From Limisphaerales bacterium (GTDB taxonomy: Bacteria; Verrucomicrobiota; Verrucomicrobiia; Limisphaerales; UBA11358): a DNA stretch of 8,326 nt. Location: the NCBI GenBank assembly GCA_027451565.1, contig DAIDJC010000142.1, forward strand, positions 1 to 8,326. Direction: 5' to 3'. A program made the translations under genes and the position numbers. The notes beneath the pieces are model-generated. The model was not told the DNA's origin. It did no database searches and saw only the letters and a program-made list of their open reading frames with translations. Below, in pieces: positions 1 through 6,871 of the stretch. Numbering within the stretch: the first letter of the stretch is position 1; each line of letters begins with the position of its first letter.

Positions 1-921
1 GGTAATGTTGGTGCAGAGGGCGGCCACCTGGGAATCTGAAAGCCCGTTCTGACGGCAGCGCGCAGCCACGGCCATCAAACCGGCGTAGGGCCTGGAAGCG
101 GTGATGGAGTTCAGGTAAGAACTGCTGATGCCGACGGTCGCAAAAATGGGTCCCAGGCGTGTGGTGCTGGCGGTGTTGATGTTAACCAGATTGGTGAACA
201 CCCCATTGACATTCAGGAAATTGGGTTCGCGAGAATAGACCGTGGTATATTCCAAGAGGCCCGGGCTGACCTGGCCGGTGCCTGTGGTGTCTTTTTCATT
301 GGCATCCAGGACGCCATTCAAGTTGAGGTCATCACCATAAAGCAGGCTCATGTTTGCGCCAGAAACCAGGCGCAATTCATCCACGGTTTCAAATGGGAGG
401 TTTTTTTCATAATAACCTTGGGAGGCATAATTCAAGGGGAGAATGCCATTGGTGCCGCGCCAACCCTGGATGGCGCCAGCCAATTCGTAAGTCATGTTTG
501 GGAGATAAAGAAGGAAATTAGTATTGGCGTAATTGAGATTAAACTTGGCGCCTTCATCCACCAGGCCAAACGCCGGGTCCGTGGCGCTGGAATCGGACGC
601 ATGGCGCCCGATGATCCAAAAATGGCAATTGCCGATGGCGATATTTTCGCAGGGAAAAGCGGTGGAATCCGGGAGCATGGACATCCCGTTTGTGGCATAA
701 TTTTGGAGGAACGATCCCACATACCTGGCTGCACCCTCGATCGCCTGATCTGCCGCCAGTCCGCTTGTGCGATTGTCTGCCGCCCGCAATTCATAGGTCA
801 TGGAATTGGCAAAATACAGGGCAACGGCCACCAAACCCAGGCACACCCACAAGACCACGACCAGCACGGAGGCCTGACTGGCCCGGCATGGGAAGACATT
901 GGATGAATGAGGAAGGTTCAT
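1..921 (-). CDS. gspK: GspK-like minor pseudopilin of a type II secretion system (3' end outside window)
   Basis: I read 307 open codons from the ATG at 921-919 to the left edge with no stop, so the C-terminus is missing. Known role of the family: GspK caps the pseudopilus tip with GspI and GspJ in the inner membrane/periplasm. Visible support: an N-terminal hydrophobic segment (about residues 18-39, VLVVVLWVCLGLVAVAL) without the FTLxE glutamate, as is usual for GspK; the LVDEGAKFNLN motif (120-130), matching the DE-x-GK-x-NLN signature; FETVDELRLV (177-186); and VNINTAS (246-252), the GspK hallmark. An EF-hand-like loop (DLNLNGVLDANE, 198-209) sits between the last two. The start lies 1 nt after the gspJ stop (TGA-C-ATG), which fixes it and implies coupled translation. 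No good Shine-Dalgarno is present. The family call is secure. Which secretion substrate it serves is unknown. Confidence 0.88.
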   Translation of the reverse strand, partial: MNLPHSSNVFPCRASQASVLVVVLWVCLGLVAVALYFANSMTYELRAADNRTSGLAADQAIEGAARYVGSFLQNYATNGMSMLPDSTAFPCENIAIGNCHFWIIGRHASDSSATDPAFGLVDEGAKFNLNYANTNFLLYLPNMTYELAGAIQGWRGTNGILPLNYASQGYYEKNLPFETVDELRLVSGANMSLLYGDDLNLNGVLDANEKDTTGTGQVSPGLLEYTTVYSREPNFLNVNGVFTNLVNINTASTTRLGPIFATVGISSSYLNSITASRPYAGLMAVAARCRQNGLSDSQVAALCTNIT

Positions 922-922
922 G

Positions 923-1690
923 TCAGATTCCCGGGCCGGCCCCCAGGATGACGTTGGTGCGGGCAACGGCATCCATTGGCACAATGAATTCCACCGGTTG
1001 CGATGCCGGGCCGCCGGCCATTTGAATATCCACCTTCACCGCAATCGGCAGGTTGGTCTGGGTGGTGCCCACCACGGTGGTATCCCATATAGGCTGCCAT
1101 TCCATTCCATCGAAGCAGGACAGGGAAATGCTGGACACCCCGCCCAGCAGAAATTGATCTTCCACCTGGGGGAGAGCCACGGGCAAAAGATTGCGGACCA
1201 CACTTCGATACAAGTCCTGGCCCAGACCCAAACTGGATGAGGAAGGCTTGAGTTCGTAAGTGACCCGCTGGATGTCTGCCCAGGGAGAGGCATCATTCAG
1301 ACCTCCTGTGGCGGTGTACATTTCCACGGCCACATTGCCGCTGATGCCAACACTGGTGATGCCAGTGCCTGCCCTGAAATCCCCGGACAAGACCTTGGTA
1401 GTTCCGTTGGTGGGTGTGACGCAGCATTCCAGGTCTCTTTTCATGATTAAAATCGTGTTATCAACCGGGGATTCTGAATCAACCATGGAAAATGCAGCGT
1501 CGCGCAGGTGAAAAGCGGCGAAGAGGGCTGCGCTGATGCAAATCAAGACGATGGCAGTGACTCCCATTGCCAGAATCATTTCGATCAAGGTGAAGGCAGG
1601 AAGAGACCGCCTGGGGCCGTTTAGTTTCGGAGTCGCAGCCACTGAGGCCTGAAGGTTTTGAGGAGGCAACTTCATGGTGGCGAATTTCAT
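923..1690 (-). CDS. gspJ: GspJ-like minor pseudopilin
   Basis: A 255-residue protein. The open frame extends up to 1858, but the ATG at 1690-1688 forms an ATGA overlap with the gspI stop and gives a plausible 32-residue leader, so I chose it over the 311-residue reading. The prepilin signal is LPA^FTLIEMILAMG: cleavage after Ala32, methylated Phe33, Glu at +5 (residue 37), then a hydrophobic helix to about residue 55. The -1 residue is Ala rather than the canonical Gly. The rest is a periplasmic globular domain with a Cys-Cys pair (in DLECC) and late beta-rich segments such as SISLSCFDGMEWQPIWD, as expected of GspJ. In known systems GspJ forms the tip complex with GspI and GspK, its immediate neighbours here. 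It could be called a generic PulJ/GspJ-type prepilin. Position in the operon favours GspJ. Confidence 0.85.
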   Translation of the reverse strand: MKFATMKLPPQNLQASVAATPKLNGPRRSLPAFTLIEMILAMGVTAIVLICISAALFAAFHLRDAAFSMVDSESPVDNTILIMKRDLECCVTPTNGTTKVLSGDFRAGTGITSVGISGNVAVEMYTATGGLNDASPWADIQRVTYELKPSSSSLGLGQDLYRSVVRNLLPVALPQVEDQFLLGGVSSISLSCFDGMEWQPIWDTTVVGTTQTNLPIAVKVDIQMAGGPASQPVEFIVPMDAVARTNVILGAGPGI

Positions 1691-2136
1691 GGAGTGCCTG
1701 AAACGCCCGGTGAAATGGCCTGTGGCGCCAATGTGCTCAATTGTACCGAGTAATCCCTTCCCTGGGCCGGGTAATTCACCTGGGCAGTGATCAACTGGAT
1801 GGAGACGGGGGTGACGGTGGATGGCAATTCCGTCCAGCCCTGGCTGGAAACCCTCCATCGAAAATCAAGCGGGCCTTCCGTCACCACGCCGCTTTGGGGA
1901 GACATCCAGTTGGTGGAGACCAGGCACTGGGACAGAACCCGGTCAGCCACTCGCATGGCCTGGCTTTTGCGCGCGGCCACCTCGCCAGCCAGACTACCAA
2001 TGCGGAGAACCTCCACCGCAACCGGCATGACGATGGCAAGCACAAGCATTGCGGCGAGAACTTCAGCCAGAGTGAAGCCGCCCTGACGCCGTTCCCGGCA
2101 CAACGGACGGTCATTGATTGAGTTCATCGAGTTCAT
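1687..2136 (-). CDS. gspI: GspI-like minor pseudopilin
   Basis: A 149-residue protein with a canonical prepilin signal: RRQGG^FTLAEVLAAMLVLAIVMPVAVEVL, cleavage after Gly20, Glu at +5 (residue 25). A helical segment follows (KSQAMRVADRVLSQCLV), then a short beta domain with PLDFRWRV and a C-terminal YSVQLSTL strand, typical of the small GspI fold that nucleates the pseudopilus tip with GspJ and GspK. Start choice: the ATG at 2136 overlaps the gspH 3' end by 26 nt and is preceded by a weak CGGGA. The ATG at 2127 (17-nt overlap) is an alternative that shortens the leader by three residues. A longer reading from 2175 would lie deeper inside gspH and is unlikely. The 3' end overlaps gspJ by 4 nt (ATGA). 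Confidence 0.85.
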   Translation of the reverse strand: MNSMNSINDRPLCRERRQGGFTLAEVLAAMLVLAIVMPVAVEVLRIGSLAGEVAARKSQAMRVADRVLSQCLVSTNWMSPQSGVVTEGPLDFRWRVSSQGWTELPSTVTPVSIQLITAQVNYPAQGRDYSVQLSTLAPQAISPGVSGTP

Positions 2137-2707
2137 ATCCCGTTTGGTTAGGGAGTTCCACCAGCAGGCGGCCAAATCCTTCCTGATCGGTTAACTGGAT
2201 TTTTTGCGGGCTGCCCTCACCCACGGTGCCATCCGGCAAAAAGCGGATGGCGGGCTGGCCCTGATAGCGCACTGGTGCAGCCAGACCGGCCATGGACACG
2301 GCCACTTGGATGGCTGAGTCCAGAGTCAGAAACTCCGCTTTGGCGTCGCCCGTTTTACCGGTATTTTCCGCGGCAAGGCCATATTGGCCTGCCTGCGAAT
2401 TCACCCACAGCACCATCGGCATGCCCTCTGACACCGCCCGGCTTTGTCCATCGTGGATGAGCGCCAAAAACTGGCGCGACTCCGAATCCAGCGCCCTGCC
2501 CCGGATGAACCCGGACATGCGCGGTAGGGTGATGGATGTGATGATGACCAGAAGGGCCAGGACCAGTATGAGTTCGATAAGAGTAAATCCCGACCGCCCG
2601 TGAGATTGGATGGAGGCGGGCCCATTGAAGAAAATGAGGCCGGCTGCGATGCTGGAGTCAGCGCCGGTCCGCATCCTGTCTGCGGGCATTTCCATCCAAG
2701 CGGTCAT
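2111..2707 (-). CDS. gspH: GspH/FimT-like minor pseudopilin
   Basis: A 198-residue protein with the signal HGRSG^FTLIELILVLALLVIITSITLPRMSGF: cleavage after Gly40, Glu at +5 (residue 45), hydrophobic helix about 44-62. The segment ESRQFLALIHDGQSRAVSEGMPMVLWVNSQAGQYGL is the usual GspH/FimT continuation of the helix into the first strands of the C-terminal domain. GspH joins the minor pseudopilin tip complex. The leader is long (40 residues) and contains a hydrophobic patch (AAGLIFF). Starts at 2695, 2689 or 2674 would shorten it, and no Shine-Dalgarno decides between them. It begins 15 nt after the gspG stop and overlaps the gspI start by 26 nt. Confidence 0.83.
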   Translation of the reverse strand: MTAWMEMPADRMRTGADSSIAAGLIFFNGPASIQSHGRSGFTLIELILVLALLVIITSITLPRMSGFIRGRALDSESRQFLALIHDGQSRAVSEGMPMVLWVNSQAGQYGLAAENTGKTGDAKAEFLTLDSAIQVAVSMAGLAAPVRYQGQPAIRFLPDGTVGEGSPQKIQLTDQEGFGRLLVELPNQTGYELDELNQ

Positions 2708-2722
2708 GATTCGTTGTGGCTT

Positions 2723-3160
2723 TTACCAGTTGCCGATATCGTCCTCGGTGCCTTCGCGTTGATCGGGGCCGATCGAGAGGAGGTCGTAGGAAGTGGGATT
2801 GTGTTTTCCAGGAAAATAGTACACGTAAGGATTGCCCCAGGGATCCACAGGTAATTTTGGGGGATCGAAATAGGGACCGTGCCAGTTGCGCGCATTGGGA
2901 GGCTGGACGATGAGGTCCTGCAGGCTTTTGGGGTAGAATCCGTTATCCACCTCGTATTGGCCTATGGCAGACTTGATGCCACCCTTGATGTCAGCTTCTG
3001 CGGCGGTGACGCGTGCGCGTTCGCTGGAGCCGGCTATCTTCGGGATGACCAAGGCGGCAAGAATGCCAATGATCACAACAACCAGCATGATTTCAGTCAG
3101 GGTGAAACCCGATCGGCTGGATCGGGAAGATCGGGGTTTGGATGGGATTGGAATTTTCAT
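2723..3160 (-). CDS. gspG: GspG major pseudopilin
   Basis: A 145-residue protein and the clearest family member in the operon. Leader of 18 residues, cleavage RSG^FTLTEIMLVVVIIGILA after Gly18, Glu at +5 (residue 23), then the long N-terminal helix. Further hallmarks are IPKIAGSSERARVTAAEADI, the LDNG-type turn (VDNGFYPKSLQDLI), HGPY, DPWGNPYVYYFPG (106-118) and the C-terminal calcium-site region DLLSIGPDQREGTEDDIG (126-143). GspG polymerises into the periplasmic pseudopilus that drives substrates through the outer-membrane secretin. The length matches the family. It lies 25 nt downstream of gspF. The upstream stretch (ATTCATCCCCACCCAACC) has no Shine-Dalgarno, which is odd for what should be the most abundant product of the operon. 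Confidence 0.95.
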   Translation of the reverse strand: MKIPIPSKPRSSRSSRSGFTLTEIMLVVVIIGILAALVIPKIAGSSERARVTAAEADIKGGIKSAIGQYEVDNGFYPKSLQDLIVQPPNARNWHGPYFDPPKLPVDPWGNPYVYYFPGKHNPTSYDLLSIGPDQREGTEDDIGNW

Positions 3161-3185
3161 GGTTGGGTGGGGATGAATTTCACGG

Positions 3186-4418
3186 TTATTTGATGTACTG
3201 GCTCATGGATAGCACCGGCAACAACATGCCGATGAAAATGGTTCCAATAAAGGCGGCGATGAGGAAGAGCAACAAGGGCTCGGCGAAGGCAACGGCTGTT
3301 TTGAGGTTTCGATCCAAGTCGCCCTCGGTGACGGAGGCAATGCGCACAAGCTCGGCATCCAACCGTCCACTTTCTTCCGCGACAGAAATCATTTCCAGCA
3401 CGGACCCGGAGAAAAGGATGCGGCAATCGGCCAGGCTCTGGCCTAGTCGTCCACCCTGTTGGACGCGTTCGATGGCCTGGCCCACTGCATCCACAAGTAT
3501 CTGGTTGCCGATGGAACGGCGGGCGACATTGAGGCTTTGGACCAACTGGACGCCGGCGCCAATGAGGGTGCCGAGCATGCGGCAAAAGCGGGCCATGGCA
3601 AACTGGGCGACCAAGGGACCGATCAGGGGAGATTTGAGAATCAAACCTTCCCAAGTTCTCCGACCCTTTTGAGAGGTAAACCAAGTGCGCAAAAGGAAGG
3701 CAATCCCGACTGCTGCTCCGGCCACCAGCAATCCATAGGAACGAATCAAGTGACTGGAACCAATAATCATGCGGGTAATCAGGGGCAGGGCGCTGTGCAT
3801 GTTATTGAAAATGGTCTGGAATTTGGGAATAAAAAAGGTGAGGAGGAGCGTGAGAATGCCGAGGGCCAGAACCAGGAGGATGCACGGGTACAACATGGCG
3901 GTGAGAACCTTGGCGCGGAGGTCTTTTTCGCGGGCCTGAAACTCGGCAATTTGGGCCAGGACCACATCCAGGAACCCCCCCGCCTCCCCTGCCTCCACCA
4001 TGGCCACGTAAACCTTTGGAAAAGTCTGGGGCGACCGCGCCATGGCATCGGCCAGGGACAGTCCATCCACGACCAAGTCATGGATATTTTTCCATTGGGC
4101 GCGTGAGGCGTTGCTGGAAGCCTCCTTTTGTAGGATGACCAGCGCGCGGCTGAGGGGGACGCCGGCGGCGAGGAGGCTGGAAAGCAGGCGGGTGAAATTT
4201 TCCAGGTCGCGGGCGGACACCTTGTTGGATTCCCATTTAAACGGGGACCGTGGTTTGGAGGAGGATTGATTGGTGGCAGCAGCCTGCTCCTGGACATTCA
4301 CAGGGCGAAGGCCAAGCAAGGCAATCTGGCGCAAGGCATCTGGACGACCCGGCGCCTCCAGTTTGCCATCAACCATTCCTCCATTCCCCTGCAAGGCTCT
4401 GTAGGTAAAAGTGGGCAT
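3186..4418 (-). CDS. gspF: GspF inner-membrane platform protein
   Basis: A 410-residue polytopic protein of normal length. The N-terminus (FTYRALQGNGGMVDGKLEAP) is the standard GspF/PilC opening. Two T2SSF domains follow: the first about 70-195, with FTRLLSSLLAAGVPLSRAL and MVEAGEAGGFLD; the second about 273-397, with FCRMLGTLIGAGVQLVQSL and MISVAEESGRLD. Predicted membrane helices lie at about 175-198, 227-247 and 378-402. GspF connects the cytoplasmic ATPase GspE to pseudopilin assembly in the inner membrane. The start is 3 nt after the gspE stop, and no upstream start is needed. Residues 44-65 (Ala/Ser/Asn rich) form a linker. Type IV pilus PilC is the alternative, but the gspG-K genes downstream favour type II secretion. 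Confidence 0.93.
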   Translation of the reverse strand: MPTFTYRALQGNGGMVDGKLEAPGRPDALRQIALLGLRPVNVQEQAAATNQSSSKPRSPFKWESNKVSARDLENFTRLLSSLLAAGVPLSRALVILQKEASSNASRAQWKNIHDLVVDGLSLADAMARSPQTFPKVYVAMVEAGEAGGFLDVVLAQIAEFQAREKDLRAKVLTAMLYPCILLVLALGILTLLLTFFIPKFQTIFNNMHSALPLITRMIIGSSHLIRSYGLLVAGAAVGIAFLLRTWFTSQKGRRTWEGLILKSPLIGPLVAQFAMARFCRMLGTLIGAGVQLVQSLNVARRSIGNQILVDAVGQAIERVQQGGRLGQSLADCRILFSGSVLEMISVAEESGRLDAELVRIASVTEGDLDRNLKTAVAFAEPLLLFLIAAFIGTIFIGMLLPVLSMSQYIK

Positions 4419-4421
4419 CGT

Positions 4422-6149
4422 TCAGCGGGCCACCGCAATGCTGGCGGGGGTTTGTTCTCCGGCTCCTTGGGTGGATCGTTCCACCTCTTTGGCAGTGGTG
4501 ACACTAAGCACCTCCTCGACCGTGGTGATTCCTTCTGCAACCAGTCGCCACCCGTCCTCGGCCAAGGTCCGCATCCCGGCCTGGCGCGCCGCGGCGCGAA
4601 TTTGGTCCGTGGATGCGGACTTCAAAATCAATTGCCGGATATTTTCATCGGTATCCATCCACTCAAAAATGGCGTGCCGTCCATGAAATCCTGTCTGGCG
4701 GCAGTCCCGGCAACCAACGGATTTATAAAGCACCCGGGCGGGGTCCATGCCAAGGCGGGTCTTGAACTGGGTTGCAGTGATGGAATCATCCTTTTGTTTA
4801 CAGGCGGGACATAGCACGCGGACAAGGCGCTGGGCGAGCACTGCTTCCAGTGATGAAGCCACCAGGTAAGGTTCCACCCCCATATCCACCAAGCGCGTCA
4901 AGGCTCCCGGGGCGTCATTGGTGTGCAAGGTGGAAAAGACAAGATGGCCTGTGAGGGACGCCTGCACGGCGATTTGTGCGGTTTCCTGGTCGCGAATTTC
5001 CCCGATCAGAATGACATCCGGGTCATGGCGCAGGATGGACCGGAGACCGCGGGCAAAAGTAAGGCCGGATTTTTCATTGACCTGGATCTGGTTGACTCCC
5101 TTGAGCTGGTATTCCACCGGATCCTCCACCGTGATGATTTTGCGCACTGAATCATTGATCTCATTCAAGGCGGTGTAAAGAGTGGAGGTTTTACCGGAGC
5201 CCGTGGGGCCGGTGACCAGGATGATGCCGTGGGGCAGACCGAGCACCTGCTTGAAATGATCATATTCCCTGGCGGCCATGCCAATCTGGCCCAAGCCGCG
5301 GAGGGTGGAATTCTGGCGGAGAAGGCGCATGACCACTGCTTCGCCATGGAGCATGGGGATGATGGAAACGCGGATATCCACCTCGGCATCCTCTATGCGA
5401 ACCTTGATTCGGCCATCCTGAGGGAGACGTTTCTCGGCAATGTTAAGATGGCTCAGAATCTTGATGCGGGAAACGATTGCCGGCTGGAAACGCTTCAACT
5501 GCGCCGGTACGGGCACATCCTGCAATTCACCGTCTATTCGGTACCGGATTCGAAATTCATCCTCGAATGGTTCCAAGTGGATGTCGGAGGCACGCAATTC
5601 GATGGCATCCTTCAGGACCTGGTTGACAAAGCGGATGATGGAGGCTTCGTCCTCGGCTCCTTCATCCAGATTTGTGTTTTCAGCATTTTCATCCAGGACC
5701 TCCAAGCCTTTTTCCTCATCAAGGGTGCCGATGGTATCAGCGCCCACACCCAGACGTTTTTTGATTTCTCGCTGGATGGCCTCACTGCCTGCCAACACGG
5801 GCAGCAGGTTAAGGCCGGTGAGGGCTTTAAGGGAATCAAGGCCCTGGGTGGCAAAGAGGCGGCTGGTGGCGATTTCCACATGGCCGTTCACCCTTTGGAG
5901 GGGCAACAATTCCTCTTTGAGGAGTATCCGGGCCGGAAAAAGGGATAGGAGTTCCCGGTCGGGATTGGACTGTTCCAAGTTGACGAAGCTCAGCCCGTAT
6001 TCCGAGGCCAGCCAGCGCAACACCTGCTCCTCGTTTTCCTGGGGAACCCCTGCCTGCTTCAATGCCTCGGCATCCATGGAGGAGATCTGCCGGGATGCGA
6101 GCATGCGTCCCAGCAGGTCTTCCGAAGGTTTCACGGTTGGATTAGGCAT
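4422..6149 (-). CDS. gspE: GspE secretion ATPase
   Basis: A 575-residue cytoplasmic hexameric ATPase that powers pseudopilus assembly. N-terminal T2SSE_N/MshEN-like domain about 1-130, with degenerate repeat motifs (DLLGRMLASRQIS), then an acidic linker (142-170). The catalytic core contains ASDIHLEP (187-194), Walker A GPTGSGKT (314-321), Asp box TVEDPVEY (340-347), Walker B with catalytic Glu DVILIGEIRD (378-387, E384) and His box STLHTNDA (406-413). A tetracysteine zinc motif is intact: C447-x2-C450 and C480-x2-C483. All catalytic elements are present. The ATG at 6149 is the first in frame after an upstream in-frame TGA at 6188-6186. It is preceded by CTGCAGATCA, so no Shine-Dalgarno. It lies 45 nt after the exported-protein gene with no terminator between, so the two are probably co-transcribed. 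PilB is the alternative name. Context favours GspE. Confidence 0.95.
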   Translation of the reverse strand: MPNPTVKPSEDLLGRMLASRQISSMDAEALKQAGVPQENEEQVLRWLASEYGLSFVNLEQSNPDRELLSLFPARILLKEELLPLQRVNGHVEIATSRLFATQGLDSLKALTGLNLLPVLAGSEAIQREIKKRLGVGADTIGTLDEEKGLEVLDENAENTNLDEGAEDEASIIRFVNQVLKDAIELRASDIHLEPFEDEFRIRYRIDGELQDVPVPAQLKRFQPAIVSRIKILSHLNIAEKRLPQDGRIKVRIEDAEVDIRVSIIPMLHGEAVVMRLLRQNSTLRGLGQIGMAAREYDHFKQVLGLPHGIILVTGPTGSGKTSTLYTALNEINDSVRKIITVEDPVEYQLKGVNQIQVNEKSGLTFARGLRSILRHDPDVILIGEIRDQETAQIAVQASLTGHLVFSTLHTNDAPGALTRLVDMGVEPYLVASSLEAVLAQRLVRVLCPACKQKDDSITATQFKTRLGMDPARVLYKSVGCRDCRQTGFHGRHAIFEWMDTDENIRQLILKSASTDQIRAAARQAGMRTLAEDGWRLVAEGITTVEEVLSVTTAKEVERSTQGAGEQTPASIAVAR

Positions 6150-6194
6150 TGATCTGCAGCAGGTTTGTCGTTTCCACCATGGTTTTCAGGACTT

Positions 6195-6758
6195 TCAGTT
6201 CAGCAGCCCGAGCAGTGTGGCCTGGGCCTCCTGTTTGGTGGATAATACCGCGCGCAAATCGGACTGGGCTTGGAGCAGTTTATCCTGTTTGACTTTTTGA
6301 GAAGCCTCGTATTTCGCGAGAAGGTCCTTGATTTCCGAACTGGGCGCGTTTTCATCCAGCGCTTTTTGCAGGGCATCCTCCTCAGGGCTGGTCTGGATGA
6401 AAGGATTGCGCCGGTTGTTATTGTTTCCATTGCGGTTGCGGAACATGCGCATCATCCCGAAACCTCCAACGTCGCGCCGGGCATCCATCACCTTTTGGAC
6501 CAGCGGCTGCACCGCGCTCCAATCCGCGTCATTGGTGAAGTTGAGCTGGTCGCGAATGCCATCCATCATGCGTTGTTGCATCTGCGCCGGATCCCATCCG
6601 CCGCGGCGAAAGCCCCCGCCGTTGTCTCCGCCCGCATTGCCGCCGTTGCCGTTGTCCTGAGCCTGCAAGCTGCTGGCTCCCCATACCATTGCAGCCGCCA
6701 CGGCGCAAAGGGTGATTAGTTGATTGATCTTTTTCATGACTTTTTGTTTGGTTCCCAT
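6195..6758 (-). CDS. small exported Gly/Asn-rich helical protein, unknown function
   Basis: First gene of the operon, 187 residues from the ATG at 6758. The ATG at 6737 would give 180 residues starting MKKINQL, and neither start has a Shine-Dalgarno. It has a clear Sec signal peptide: basic MKK, hydrophobic core LITLCAVAAAMVWGA, probable cleavage near SLQA^QDN. A low-complexity Gly/Asn/Arg segment follows (35-55), then an amphipathic region (WDPAQMQQRMMDGIRDQLN, 55-73), a W-containing segment (DADWSAVQPLVQKVMDARR), a second Asn/Arg-rich tract (106-118), and a charged C-terminal helix (126-186) ending LSTKQEAQATLLGLL. LSTKQ loosely resembles the LTxxQ motif of the Spy/CpxP periplasmic chaperone family. 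That is suggestive only. It carries no pilin FTLxE signal. A sigma-54 promoter lies directly upstream. Possible roles are a periplasmic chaperone or accessory factor, or a secreted product of the system. Confidence 0.75.
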   Translation of the reverse strand: MGTKQKVMKKINQLITLCAVAAAMVWGASSLQAQDNGNGGNAGGDNGGGFRRGGWDPAQMQQRMMDGIRDQLNFTNDADWSAVQPLVQKVMDARRDVGGFGMMRMFRNRNGNNNNRRNPFIQTSPEEDALQKALDENAPSSEIKDLLAKYEASQKVKQDKLLQAQSDLRAVLSTKQEAQATLLGLLN

Positions 6759-6812
6759 GGTTTACAGCGTGTGGCCGCACACACGTGCGACCTGGTTATC
6801 GGCATCACCCCC

Positions 6813-6830
6813 ATGCAAGGAGCGTGCCAG
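6813..6830 (-). promoter_or_regulatory. sigma-54 (RpoN) -24/-12 promoter for the secretion operon
   Basis: The minus strand reads CTGGCACGCTCCTTGCAT, matching the established consensus YTGGCACGrNNNTTGCW at almost every defined position. GG (6828-6827) and GC (6816-6815) are separated by exactly 10 nt, the spacing RpoN requires. Predicted transcription start is near 6803, giving a leader of about 45 nt to the ATG at 6758. It points at the exported protein and gspE-K. Sigma-54 promoters need an ATP-hydrolysing enhancer-binding activator, for which candidate sites lie upstream at 6872-6919. Confidence 0.8.
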
Positions 6831-6871
6831 ACAAAAGTGCGGCAGTTTATGCGTGAATGGGGGTTTTGACC

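Noticed and set aside
1691..1858. Longer gspJ start at 1858, giving 311 residues
   Set aside because: It would overlap gspI by about 170 nt and place the prepilin signal after an 88-residue leader. The ATGA overlap at 1687-1690 is far more plausible.
3459..4106. 215-residue open frame on the plus strand
   Set aside because: Antisense to gspF. The protein is Gly/Gln/His-rich with no domain, as expected of a shadow frame.
4422..6149. Possibility that the operon is a type IV pilus system (pilB/pilC)
   Set aside because: The gspG DPWGNPY and calcium-site region, the ordered gspH-I-J genes and a GspK with VNINTAS are the type II secretion arrangement. No pilT, pilM-Q or pilA is seen.
5440..6300. 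286-residue open frame on the plus strand, and a second of 239 residues at 5229-5948
   Set aside because: Both are antisense to gspE, whose full set of ATPase motifs is intact. The translated sequences are Ser/Arg-rich or patternless and match no family I recognise.
6769..6788. Short inverted repeats GTGTG-GCCG-CACAC and GCAC-ACAC-GTGC in the leader of the secretion operon
   Set aside because: Arms of only 4-5 bp in a GT/CA-rich stretch are expected by chance. Not convincing as an operator or hairpin.
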